From: Syntrophomonadaceae bacterium
GTDB lineage: Bacteria > Bacillota > Dethiobacteria > DTU022
Length of the DNA: 29,610 nucleotides
Direction of reading: 5' to 3'
NCBI GenBank assembly: GCA_007130585.1
Contig: SLSE01000221.1
Span: forward strand, 1-29,610
Positions 13,755 through 21,551 of the stretch are shown piece after piece. Numbering within the stretch: the stretch's first letter is position 1; the number at the start of each line of letters is the position of its first letter. Under the pieces are notes generated by a model. It did not search any database and was not told the DNA's origin. It saw only the letters and a list, made by a program, of their open reading frames with translations. The translations under genes were made by a program, and so were the position numbers.

Positions 13755-16016
13755 ATGTCGAACTTAACGGAAGTGCTGCAGCATTGGCAGGAAGACCCCG
13801 CATTTTTAAGCAATGTCACCTGCTGGAAAGTAGTTCCCGGGGCAGACGGAAAATACCTTGATTTTCCCGAATCTCTTAACCCCCGGTTAAAAACAGCCCT
13901 GCAGAAACGCGGTATCGGGAAACTTTACAGCCACCAGGCAGCGGCAATAGAAGCGGTGGAACAGGACAACCATACCGTCGTGGTAACTCCGACTGCCTCC
14001 GGCAAAACCCTGTGTTATAATCTACCCGTAGTCAGCTCCGTGATAAAAAACCCGGCAAGCCGTGCCCTGTACCTTTTTCCGACAAAAGCGCTTTCCCAGG
14101 ACCAGGTAGCCGAACTGCGCGAACTTACCTCGGACCTGGATACACCCCTGAACTGCCACACTTATGACGGAGATACGGAAGCCGGCCTGCGCCAGGGTAT
14201 CCGCAGAAGCGGTCACATCGTGGTTACCAACCCCGATATGCTGCATTCGGCAATTTTGCCTCATCACACCAAGTGGGTCCAGCTGTTTCAGAACCTGCAG
14301 TATATCGTTGTCGACGAAATGCATCAGTACCGCGGTGTATTCGGCAGCCACGTTGCCAACGTCATCCGCCGTCTGAAGCGGATCTGCGCTTTTTACGGCT
14401 CCTATCCCCGCTTTATCATGTGCTCGGCTACGATTGCCAATCCAGGGGAACTGGCTGAAATGTTAATTCAGGAGCCGGTTAAAGTGATTACCGAAAACGG
14501 CGCCCCGCAGGCTGAAAAACACTTTATCCTTTACAATCCGCCCCTGGTTAATCCCGAACTGGGACTCAGGCGCAGTTCGCTGCTCGAAGCGCAGCAGATT
14601 GCATCCGGTTTAATTAAAAAAGGAATTCAGACCATCATCTTTACCCGGAGCCGCCTGGGAGTGGAAGTGCTATTAACCTACCTGCGCCAGGGGCTTAAAT
14701 TAAAAACCGGCGAAGACAGCGGAATCAGGGGCTACCGCGGGGGTTACCTGCCCCGCGAGCGGCGGGCCATTGAACAAGGACTGCGCGAAGGAAGTATTAA
14801 AGGCGTGGTCAGCACCAACGCCCTGGAACTGGGTATTGATATCGGGGCTCTTGACGCCTGTGTGATGACCGGTTACCCGGGTAGTATTGCCAGCACCTGG
14901 CAGCAGGCCGGACGATCCGGCCGGCGCAGCGGCAGCTCCCTGGCCATGCTTGTGGCGAACAGCGAACCGCTCAACCAGTATATTGTTTCCAACCCGGATT
15001 ACTTTTTCGGGCGGAGCCCCGAACGGGCCCTGGCCGATCCCGATAACCTGATCATTTTGACCAACCACCTCCGCTGTGCGGCTTTTGAACTGCCTTTTGA
15101 AGAAGGAGAACTGTTTGGCCAGACTGAAGTATCGGAACTACTCGGGTTCCTGGCGGAACAGGATGTACTATATGAGAACGACGGCCGTTACCACTGGATG
15201 GAAGATTCTTACCCGGCTGAAGAAATCAGCCTGCGCAGCGCCACCAGGGAGAATGTAGTTATAATTGACATTTCCAGGCCCTCCCCGCAGGTTATCGGGG
15301 AAGTTGACCGCTTCAGCGCCCCCATGCTGGTACACGAGGAAGCAATATATATGCATGCCGGAACACAGTACCAGGTGGAAAAGCTTGATTTCGCAGAGAA
15401 AAAAGCTTATGTCCGCCGGGTTGATGTCAACTATTACACCGACGCCAATCTTTCTGTAGACCTGAAAATACTGGATGCCTTTGAAGAAGAAAACGGACCG
15501 GTAAACCTGGCCTGGGGCGAGGTGAGGATTAATGCCCTGGTTTCAATGTTTAAAAAAATCCGTTTTAATACCCATGAAAATTTAGGCGCCGGCCCGGTCG
15601 ACCTGCCGGAAACAGAAATGCATACCAGCGCCTTCTGGCTATCATTTCCCCCGGGTTCCCTGGGCGCGATGCCCCTGTCGGAAATTCAGGCCGGTTTAAT
15701 CGGCCTGGCCAGTGTAATTCCCCAGGCGGCCGCCCTCTATTTAATGAGCGACCCCCGTGACCTGCGCGCGGTAAGCCAGGTCAAGGCCCCTTTTACCGAA
15801 CTGCCAACTCTGTACCTGTATGATAACTTTCCGGGAGGAGTCGGTTACAGCAGGGAAATTTTCCGCAACTACCGCGAAATTTTAAAATCCGTACGTAAAG
15901 TAATCACCGAGTGCCGCTGTTCGCAAGGCTGCCCCTCCTGTATCGGGCCGGCCTTCCGAAACGGCGAAAATGGCAAGCAATCGGCCCTGCGCCTGCTCGG
16001 GGTGATCCTGAAGTGA
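13755..16016 (+). CDS. mrfA: MrfA-like DEAD/DEAH helicase with DUF1998 zinc domain
   Basis: A 753-residue superfamily 2 helicase matching Bacillus MrfA (YprA), the helicase of a nucleotide-excision pathway for mitomycin C damage. Motifs in order: Q-region YSHQAAAIEA, Walker A TPTASGKT, Walker B as VVDEMHQ, motif III SATI, motif IV IIFTRSR, and motifs V-VI in TNALELGIDIG and QQAGRSGRRSG. The C-terminal DUF1998 region ends with the four-cysteine cluster in CRCSQGCPSCIGP, which MrfA needs for function. ATG at 13755 follows AAGGCGGGTG; the frame open from 13731 has no better start. The next gene, mrfB, begins in the stop codon, the same pairing as yprA-yprB. The DNA-repair function is inferred from this conserved pairing. 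Confidence 0.94.
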   Translation: MSNLTEVLQHWQEDPAFLSNVTCWKVVPGADGKYLDFPESLNPRLKTALQKRGIGKLYSHQAAAIEAVEQDNHTVVVTPTASGKTLCYNLPVVSSVIKNPASRALYLFPTKALSQDQVAELRELTSDLDTPLNCHTYDGDTEAGLRQGIRRSGHIVVTNPDMLHSAILPHHTKWVQLFQNLQYIVVDEMHQYRGVFGSHVANVIRRLKRICAFYGSYPRFIMCSATIANPGELAEMLIQEPVKVITENGAPQAEKHFILYNPPLVNPELGLRRSSLLEAQQIASGLIKKGIQTIIFTRSRLGVEVLLTYLRQGLKLKTGEDSGIRGYRGGYLPRERRAIEQGLREGSIKGVVSTNALELGIDIGALDACVMTGYPGSIASTWQQAGRSGRRSGSSLAMLVANSEPLNQYIVSNPDYFFGRSPERALADPDNLIILTNHLRCAAFELPFEEGELFGQTEVSELLGFLAEQDVLYENDGRYHWMEDSYPAEEISLRSATRENVVIIDISRPSPQVIGEVDRFSAPMLVHEEAIYMHAGTQYQVEKLDFAEKKAYVRRVDVNYYTDANLSVDLKILDAFEEENGPVNLAWGEVRINALVSMFKKIRFNTHENLGAGPVDLPETEMHTSAFWLSFPPGSLGAMPLSEIQAGLIGLASVIPQAAALYLMSDPRDLRAVSQVKAPFTELPTLYLYDNFPGGVGYSREIFRNYREILKSVRKVITECRCSQGCPSCIGPAFRNGENGKQSALRLLGVILK

Positions 16017-17275
16017 AGCGGACCCTGCGATCGCGATTAAGTGAGATGCAGCGAACCGGGGAGGTTAAAACAGGCCGGCAGCTGGCCGACAGCCTGCAGG
16101 CCAACCAGGGAACCGATCTTTTCCCGGACCTGCCGGGTGAAGCCAGCTTGGGTGAAACACCCTTCGGCCCCTGTTACATGCGCGAGATTAAGTACCCGCT
16201 CGGATACAGGCACGGCGGCATGTCGCTGGCGGGTGTCCTTTCCTGCAGAGAAGGCGACCTGACCCTTTGTGCCGGCGACTCTGCCCTGCGCAGCTTTGAC
16301 CCGCGGCAGGCCCTGTTTCTTGATACGGAAACAACAGGCCTCTCCGGCGGAGCAGGCACCTGGGCTTTCCTGATCGGCCTCGGCTGGCTGGAGGGCAACC
16401 ATTTCATGACACGCCAGTATTTCCTGCGCCGCCCCGCCGAGGAAAGGGCAATCTTAAGCCATTTCGCGGCAATGGCCTCTGAGTTTCCCACCCTGGTTAC
16501 TTTTAACGGAAAAATGTTCGACCTGCCCCTGATTCAAACCCGCCAGACACTGGCCGGGTTCCGGCAGACTATTCCCCCCCGGCACCTGGACCTGCTGCAC
16601 TGTGCGCGCCTGCTCTGGAAAAACCGCCTGGCTTCCCGGTCCCTGCGCTCCCTGGAGGAAGCCCTGCTCGGTTTGCAGCGCAGCGACGATATCCCCGGCG
16701 CCGAAATCCCGGCTGTTTATTTTGATTTCCTGCGCCGCGGCAAAACCGAACAGCTGAAGAAAGTGTTCCGCCATAATATATTGGATATATTATCAATGGT
16801 CACCCTGCTGGAAAGGGTATCCAGCCTGTCAGCAGGCAGGTTGGTAGAACACCCTGCCGAAGCACTGGCCATGGGGCGGCTCTGCCTGAGATCCGGCCGT
16901 ACCGGCCGGGGCGAGGCCTACCTGCGTGAAGCGGCGGGCTGCAGCCTGGCACCGCTGGCTGAAGAAGCGGCCCTGGAACTGGCCCTGCATTATAAGCGTG
17001 AGGGAAAGTGGGCTGAAGCCGAACTGATCTGGCAGAACGCGGTAAAAAGCAACCCGGCCAACCCGGCTCCCTATATAGAACTGGCCAAGTATTATGAACA
17101 CCGCCTGGGCGATTACCGGGCCGCCATTAAATTAACCGGGCAGGCAGCTGCTCTTGCCGCAGGAGCGGACCGCGGCACCCCCCCTGCAGGTGAACTCAGC
17201 GTCCCGGCCCTGCAGCACAGGTTGAACAGGCTCCGGAGGCGCCTTTCGAGGCAGGCAAAGCTTCCCCCGGAATAA
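16013..17275 (+). CDS. mrfB: MrfB-like (YprB) 3'-5' exonuclease with TPR tail
   Basis: A 420-residue protein matching MrfB (YprB), the nuclease partner of MrfA in mitomycin repair. After about 90 residues the RNase H-like DEDD exonuclease domain begins: LDTETTGLSGG gives the first Asp/Glu pair, LVTFNGKMFDLPLI the second Asp, and HNILDILSM the last His/Asp. Residues about 270-400 contain TPR-like helical repeats (AEALAMGRLCLRSGRTGRGEAYLREA; AELIWQNAVKSNPANPAPY, given here in parts), a common C-terminal arrangement in this family. GTG at 16013 overlaps the mrfA stop as GTGA, so the genes are translationally coupled. The frame is open further upstream inside mrfA, but those starts would overlap it by 100 nt. 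The gene ends 29 nt before the convergent metW. Confidence 0.92.
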   Translation: MKRTLRSRLSEMQRTGEVKTGRQLADSLQANQGTDLFPDLPGEASLGETPFGPCYMREIKYPLGYRHGGMSLAGVLSCREGDLTLCAGDSALRSFDPRQALFLDTETTGLSGGAGTWAFLIGLGWLEGNHFMTRQYFLRRPAEERAILSHFAAMASEFPTLVTFNGKMFDLPLIQTRQTLAGFRQTIPPRHLDLLHCARLLWKNRLASRSLRSLEEALLGLQRSDDIPGAEIPAVYFDFLRRGKTEQLKKVFRHNILDILSMVTLLERVSSLSAGRLVEHPAEALAMGRLCLRSGRTGRGEAYLREAAGCSLAPLAEEAALELALHYKREGKWAEAELIWQNAVKSNPANPAPYIELAKYYEHRLGDYRAAIKLTGQAAALAAGADRGTPPAGELSVPALQHRLNRLRRRLSRQAKLPPE

Positions 17276-17304
17276 ACCGCTCTGCGCAATACCTTAAAAA
17301 CGCC

Positions 17305-17904
17305 CTACCTTTTCAGTAAAAATAATACTTCTTCGGCCCCTGTGCTGTCTGCAGGAAGGACAAGCGGCCTGTGGCCGGAAGCACGGGAAGCAAATCCTTC
17401 AATTATTTCAACCCTGTGATCAGTGATCCAGTCAATAAAATCGTATAGGGTAAAGAGGTGAATGTTGGGAGTGTCGTGCCACTGGTAAGGCAGGCCGTCC
17501 GTAACCGGCATCCTGCCCGTCTTCAGCAGCTTCTCGACCACGCCCCTGTAGTTAAAGTTTGGAAAGCTGACCATGCACTTGCTGCCGATACGCAGCATCT
17601 CTTCAAGAACCAGCATCGGCCTGCGCAGTACCTGCAGGGTTTTTTCCAGGATCACGTAATCAAAAGATTTGCTGTTGAATTCCGGAAGTCCGCGATTGAG
17701 ATCGCCCTCGTAAACTGCTACCCCTTTCTGGAGAGCGGATGAAACCTGCTTATGGTCTGCCTCTACCGCCTGGCCCCGGACCTGTTTTTCAGCAATCAAC
17801 CGGGCCAGCAGCTCCCCGTCTCCGCAGCCCAGGTCAAGGACTGACGAACAGGGGTCGACAAGCTCGAAAATAAGTTCATGGTCCCAGCGATTTGTCCCTG
17901 CCAC
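17305..17904 (-). CDS. metW: Methionine biosynthesis protein MetW
   Basis: A MetW-family protein of about 199 residues with a class I methyltransferase fold. Family members pair with MetX homoserine acyltransferases and are thought to activate them or assist methionine synthesis. Motif I is VLDLGCGDGELLARL. The characteristic family segments VILEKTLQVLRRP, SFPNFNYR and PYQWHDTPNIHLFTLYDF are present, the last at the usual place. GTG at 17904 forms TAGTG with the metX stop and is chosen for coupling; GTG at 17916 directly abuts the AGAGG and would overlap metX by 13 nt. Both are possible. It closes the metY-metX-metW operon. MetW with MetX is best known in Proteobacteria and is less common in Bacillota. 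Confidence 0.93.
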   Translation of the reverse strand: MAGTNRWDHELIFELVDPCSSVLDLGCGDGELLARLIAEKQVRGQAVEADHKQVSSALQKGVAVYEGDLNRGLPEFNSKSFDYVILEKTLQVLRRPMLVLEEMLRIGSKCMVSFPNFNYRGVVEKLLKTGRMPVTDGLPYQWHDTPNIHLFTLYDFIDWITDHRVEIIEGFASRASGHRPLVLPADSTGAEEVLFLLKR

Positions 17905-19115
17905 TAGCGATTGCACCTCTTCAAAAAAGATTCTATCAGCGGGGTTGTCTGATCTGTTTCCAGCAAAAACGCATCATGCCCGTAATCGGAAGGAATTTCT
18001 ATAAAAGAAACAGGCCTGTTGTTAGCCAGCATGGCCCGGGCAATCGTCCTGGTTTCCCGCGGTGGGTAGAGCCAGTCGGAGCTGTAGGCGATTAATAAAA
18101 GATCGCCCCCGATCCCGGCGCAGGCTTTATTAAGATCTCCGCCGGCGGCCCCGGCCGCATCATAATAATCCATCGCCCGGGTCATGTATAGATAACTGTT
18201 GGCGTCGAACCTCTGCACAAAAGACCGGCCCTGGTGCTCGAGGTAGCTTTCCACGGAAAACTCCTGATCCAGGCGGTAGCACGGCTTCGAACCGTTCTGA
18301 AAACGCCTGCCGAACTTACCCTCCATGGAGCGGTTTGAAAGGTATGTAATGTGCCCCAGTTTGCGGGCCAGCTCCAGACCTCCGGCCGGCGGCTTGCCTT
18401 CATAGTAATTTCCATCCCGGAAGAAGGGATCGTTCATGATAGCCTGCCTGCCGACGGCATTAAAGGCCAGCCCCTGGGCACCGAGCCGGGCGGAAGCGGC
18501 AAGAACTATGGCCGAACGGATCCGGTGGGGATAGTTGATGGCCCAGGCCAGGGCCTGCTGCCCCCCGAGAGAACCTCCGGCTACCGCCAGGAGCCGGTCT
18601 ATTTCCAGGTAGTCCTGGAGACGCACCTGCAGGCGCACCCAGTCTTCTACGGTAACAACCGGAAAACTCAGGGCGTACGGCTTGCCGCTGGCGGGATTTA
18701 TCTCCCAGGGACCGGTTGTCCCGTAACAGCTGCCCAGCATGTTGGCGCAAATCACGAAATAACGGTCCGTATCGAAAGCTTTACCGGGCCCGATCATATG
18801 ATCCCACCAGCCGGGACGGTCACGCCTCCAGGGCCGGTTATCTTTTTCCCAGTCAGCATCCCAGCCGGCGGCATGGGCATCACCTGAAAGGGCATGTATT
18901 ATAAACACGGCATTATCCTTTGCCGGCGACAGCCTGCCGTATGTTTCATACTCGACGGTAACAGGATAAAAGCTGTCGCCGCAGTCAAGGGGCAGCGGAT
19001 TTGTTCTGTCCGCCAGCAGCACCCGCCCGGGCCTGGTCCATCCTACCGAGCGGGGCGACCCGGGGTAATCGTAGCCGTTCTTTTTTTCCAGGCTCGCGTT
19101 AAGAGGATCTGTCAC
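17904..19115 (-). CDS. metX: Homoserine O-acyltransferase (MetX)
   Basis: MetX activates homoserine by O-acylation, usually acetylation, for direct sulfhydrylation by MetY. The 403-residue protein is an alpha/beta hydrolase. It shows AVFIIHALSGDAHAAG, WWDHMIGPGKAFDTDRYFV (in the family-typical position), NMLGSCYGTTGP and the nucleophile elbow GGSLGGQQ. The acid and histidine of the triad lie near SDWLYPP and PSDYGHDAFL. GTG at 19115 overlaps the metY stop as GTGA, and its own stop touches metW. The neighbour MetY prefers O-acetylhomoserine, so the acetyl form is likely; some MetX proteins use succinyl-CoA and I cannot exclude that from the sequence. Length is normal. Confidence 0.95.
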   Translation of the reverse strand: MTDPLNASLEKKNGYDYPGSPRSVGWTRPGRVLLADRTNPLPLDCGDSFYPVTVEYETYGRLSPAKDNAVFIIHALSGDAHAAGWDADWEKDNRPWRRDRPGWWDHMIGPGKAFDTDRYFVICANMLGSCYGTTGPWEINPASGKPYALSFPVVTVEDWVRLQVRLQDYLEIDRLLAVAGGSLGGQQALAWAINYPHRIRSAIVLAASARLGAQGLAFNAVGRQAIMNDPFFRDGNYYEGKPPAGGLELARKLGHITYLSNRSMEGKFGRRFQNGSKPCYRLDQEFSVESYLEHQGRSFVQRFDANSYLYMTRAMDYYDAAGAAGGDLNKACAGIGGDLLLIAYSSDWLYPPRETRTIARAMLANNRPVSFIEIPSDYGHDAFLLETDQTTPLIESFLKRCNR

Positions 19116-20440
19116 CGGGAATCCCCCCTGCCCGGATTGGTTTCACCCTGGCTGGCAGCAAGGGCCTGTTCCAGATCGGCAATAATATCTTCCCTGTTTT
19201 CCAGCCCTACCGATAGACGGATATAATCTTCGGTTACCCCGCTGCTGAGCCTGTCTCCGGGGGAAAGCTGCCGGTGGGTTGTCGAGGCGGGATGTATAAT
19301 CAGGGTCCTGGCATCGCCGATGTTGGCAAGGTGCGAAATCATTTTGACCGCATTAATCAGCCTGATCCCGGCATCCATGCCCCCCCGGATACCGAAGCCG
19401 ACGATAGCTCCCTGCCCGGAAGGCATTCTTTCAGCGGCATAATGAAAATCGGGGTGGCTTTCCAGGCCGGGATAATTAACCCATTCAACGGCAGGATGCT
19501 TTTCAAGCCACCGGGCAACGGCAAGCGCATTTTCGCAGTGCCGGGCCATACGAAGGGGGAGGGTTTCTATACCCTGTAAAATTAAAAAAGCGTTGAATGG
19601 CGAAAGGCAGGGGCCCAGGTCTCTTAACAGCTGGACTCTCGCTTTGACAGTAAAAGCAGAGCCCCTTTCCCTTTCATCACTCCGGCCGAAAGAATCCCAG
19701 TAGTTAATACCGCCGTAAGAAGAATCGGGTTCGGTAAACTCCGGGTATCTCCCGTTGTTCCAAAGAAATGTACCCTTCTCCACGATCGCGCCGCCAATCG
19801 AATTGCCGTGGCCGCCAAGGTATTTCGTCAGGGAATGAATAACCAGGTCGGCACCATGGTCGAAAGGTCTGAGCAGGTAGGGAGTTGTAACGGTACTGTC
19901 TACAACCAGGGGAAGATTATGGGCACGGGCAGTATCACCGAGCGCCTCAAGCCTTGCAACATGATTTTTCGGATTGCCAATCGACTCTACGAAAACAGCG
20001 CGGGTGTTTTCATCAATAGCTCCCGCAAAATTCGCCGGATCGCCGGGGTCGACAAAGCGAACATCAATCCCCATGCGGGGAAGGGTATAGCTGAACAGGT
20101 TGTAAGTGCCTCCATAGAGGTGGCTGCTGCTTACTATATTCTGACCGGTCCGGGCCAGGTTTAAAATGGCGATGGAAATTGCTGCCTGCCCGGAAGCCAG
20201 GGCCAGCGCTGCGCTGCCTCCTTCGAGGCTGGCCAGGCGCTGCTCTAAAACATCCACTGTCGGGTTCATGATCCGGGAATAAATATTACCCGGTTCTTTG
20301 AGCCCGAAGAGGTTGGCAGCGTGCTCAACCGAGTCAAACGTATAAGATGTAGTCTGGTAAATGGGAACCGCCCGGGAACGGGTACCTGTATCCGGCCGGT
20401 ACCCGGCATGCAGGGACAGGGTGTCAAATCCGTGTTTCAT
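19112..20440 (-). CDS. metY: O-acetylhomoserine sulfhydrylase (MetY)
   Basis: A PLP enzyme of the Cys/Met metabolism family that makes homocysteine from O-acetylhomoserine and sulfide. The 442 residues include the N-terminal DTLSLHAGY, the PLP-phosphate region YSRIMNPTVDVLEQRL (from the partner subunit), ALASGQAAI, the aspartate in VDSTVTTPYL, and the PLP lysine in HSLTKYLGGHGN. ATG at 20440 follows AAGGAGG closely. It leads the metY-metX-metW operon and overlaps metX by 4 nt, so the organism can make homocysteine directly from sulfide, consistent with an anaerobe in sulfidic conditions. A leader of about 230 nt with a terminator-like hairpin precedes it, but no recognisable SAM riboswitch or Met T-box. 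Confidence 0.95.
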   Translation of the reverse strand: MKHGFDTLSLHAGYRPDTGTRSRAVPIYQTTSYTFDSVEHAANLFGLKEPGNIYSRIMNPTVDVLEQRLASLEGGSAALALASGQAAISIAILNLARTGQNIVSSSHLYGGTYNLFSYTLPRMGIDVRFVDPGDPANFAGAIDENTRAVFVESIGNPKNHVARLEALGDTARAHNLPLVVDSTVTTPYLLRPFDHGADLVIHSLTKYLGGHGNSIGGAIVEKGTFLWNNGRYPEFTEPDSSYGGINYWDSFGRSDERERGSAFTVKARVQLLRDLGPCLSPFNAFLILQGIETLPLRMARHCENALAVARWLEKHPAVEWVNYPGLESHPDFHYAAERMPSGQGAIVGFGIRGGMDAGIRLINAVKMISHLANIGDARTLIIHPASTTHRQLSPGDRLSSGVTEDYIRLSVGLENREDIIADLEQALAASQGETNPGRGDSR

Positions 20441-20673
20441 GGTAAAATCCTCCTTTTTTTTAGCCGTGAATTATCGAGCTTAAAAAAAAGAGGGACACAT
20501 GTATGAGAGCCCTCCCCGGTCGGTAAACCGGTGGGGAGAATGGGGCAGATGAAGAGCGCACAACTGGTTGTCCGCTTTTGATTGCAGTATTGATAAAATC
20601 AGGGGGCTGCTTAAGATGGCGATCACTTCTCCCAGCATTGCATAGAATTTCTATCTATATGCTATCATATATT
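20441..20673 (-). promoter_or_regulatory. Leader of the metY operon with competing hairpins
   Basis: The predicted transcript start near 20673 leaves about 230 nt before the metY ATG. Its last third holds two overlapping hairpins, one followed by eight U. The first 130 nt contain smaller stems (for example GCAG/CTGC around a CCCCC tract) but no SAM-I core, SAM-II, SAM-IV or T-box sequence that I can recognise. The layout suggests transcription attenuation by an unidentified sensor or protein. Confidence 0.5.
20482..20538 (-). terminator. Terminator and mutually exclusive hairpin before metY
   Basis: On the minus strand CTCCCC (20538-20533) can pair with GGGGAG (20517-20512), with CCGGT/ACCGG as an alternative inner helix. 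The alternative GAGGG (20514-20510) pairs with CCCTC (20494-20490), followed directly by eight U (20489-20482). The two hairpins share bases 20512-20514, so they cannot form together. The terminator form ends about 40 nt before the metY start. Confidence 0.55.
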
Positions 20674-20679
20674 AAAACA

Positions 20680-20708
20680 ATAATACCCTCTGGATTATTA
20701 CTTGTCAA
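20680..20708 (-). promoter_or_regulatory. Promoter of the metY-metX-metW operon
   Basis: Minus-strand consensus TTGACA (20708-20703) and TATTAT (20685-20680) are separated by 17 bp. It lies 240 nt upstream of metY, which defines the long leader. Confidence 0.65.
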
Positions 20709-20905
20709 GGCTGCCCGGACCACAAATTAACAAAGGCCTCACTTCGTGAAGATTGTCCCTGCAAACCGGGGCGGAACGGAGGGAAATCGGGAAAACCATT
20801 ACTCCCAGACCGGATATAACAGGAAAAGCCTGGCGTTAGAAAGAGCTTGCCAACGGTTAACTGCATTTCAGGGGAAATACTGCCATTACAGGCGGTACTG
20901 CACAG
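20709..20905. other. Gene-free stretch between dtxR-like gene and metY promoter
   Basis: About 200 nt with no convincing reading frame, RNA gene or terminator with a U-run. A 62-codon plus-strand frame here has no ribosome binding site and an arbitrary composition. The only repeat seen is the short CTTC-GT-GAAG. Confidence 0.4.
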
Positions 20906-21340
20906 CTATTGTTCAGACTTATAATCCCAGCTGATTTCATTTTCCAGTCCGCTGTCAATATCCTGTTCCCTTAAAAATTGCAGGAGCTTCTCGAAAGTTT
21001 CCGCACTCAAATCGTGCTCCAGCAGGCAGGCGTCTTCTTCCGCCGCCTGAGGGGAGACACCGAGCACCTGGGTCAAAAACCCGTAGATTACTTTATGCCT
21101 GTGCCGGATTTTCAAGGCGTATCGCTCACCTTCCGGAGTAAGTTCCACGGGTCCGTAACGGTCCTGGACAATTAAGCCCTTTTCCTTGAGCAGGCTGAGA
21201 GCCTGAATAACGCTCGGCTTGGCAATCCCGAGCTGATCTGCAATGTCTGTAACACGGGCCTTCTTCTTTTCCTGCACCAGTTTAAGGATAACCTCCAGGT
21301 AGTCCTGGAGGGAAGAAGTAACCGGAATCGACTTAACCAT
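20906..21340 (-). CDS. DtxR/MntR-family metal-dependent transcriptional repressor
   Basis: A 144-residue DtxR-family regulator, which binds DNA when loaded with Fe(II) or Mn(II). The winged helix-turn-helix spans residues 1-65 (VTDIADQLGIAKPSVIQALS is the recognition unit). The dimerisation/metal domain has the expected ligands in RHRHKVIYGFL and EEDACLLEHDLS. The SH3-like third domain of DtxR proper is absent, so this is the short MntR/TroR-like form. ATG at 21340 follows AAGGAAGTGA, a near-perfect SD; the in-frame GTG at 21349 lies within that site. A TTAGGTTAGG sequence resembling half of a DtxR/IdeR box lies between its promoter and start. It is divergent from an MFS gene. Which metal it senses is not decidable by eye. 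Confidence 0.92.
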   Translation of the reverse strand: MVKSIPVTSSLQDYLEVILKLVQEKKKARVTDIADQLGIAKPSVIQALSLLKEKGLIVQDRYGPVELTPEGERYALKIRHRHKVIYGFLTQVLGVSPQAAEEDACLLEHDLSAETFEKLLQFLREQDIDSGLENEISWDYKSEQ

Positions 21341-21391
21341 GGCATTCACTTCCTTAAAAATAAATAGACCGGGAACTTACGGCATACCGGG

Positions 21392-21401
21392 TTAGGTTAG
21401 G
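21392..21401 (+). promoter_or_regulatory. Possible DtxR/IdeR-type half operator
   Basis: TTAGGTTAGG matches one half of the known iron-box consensus for DtxR/IdeR, and lies about 25-30 nt downstream of the predicted dtxR-like transcript start. The other half is not conserved (only a distant GTTAGCCC at 21411-21418), so this is tentative. Confidence 0.35.
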
Positions 21402-21430
21402 TACAGGCCTGTTAGCCCTTCCTGGCAGGC

Positions 21431-21459
21431 AATATATCACCGCCGCCGCCGACTGTCAA
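21431..21459 (-). promoter_or_regulatory. Promoter of the dtxR-like gene
   Basis: Minus-strand TTGACA (21459-21454) and TATATT (21436-21431) have 17-bp spacing. The spacer is a GGC repeat (GGCGGCGGCGG). Confidence 0.6.
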
Positions 21460-21551
21460 CTTTTCAGCAAAAAGTTTGCCCGGAAAGATTTTATCCTGAA
21501 AAAGATGTATAATCTAGAATAATAAATGATCGGCAGGAGGAGTTCTCTTTT

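Noticed and set aside
20441..20673. SAM-I riboswitch or methionine T-box in front of metY
   Set aside because: The SAM-I core and the T-box antiterminator bulge sequence could not be found by eye on the minus strand; only the generic terminator/alternative-hairpin arrangement is present.
20746..20934. Small plus-strand gene between metY and the DtxR-family gene
   Set aside because: It has no ribosome binding site, no recognisable domain, and overlaps the end of the DtxR-family gene.
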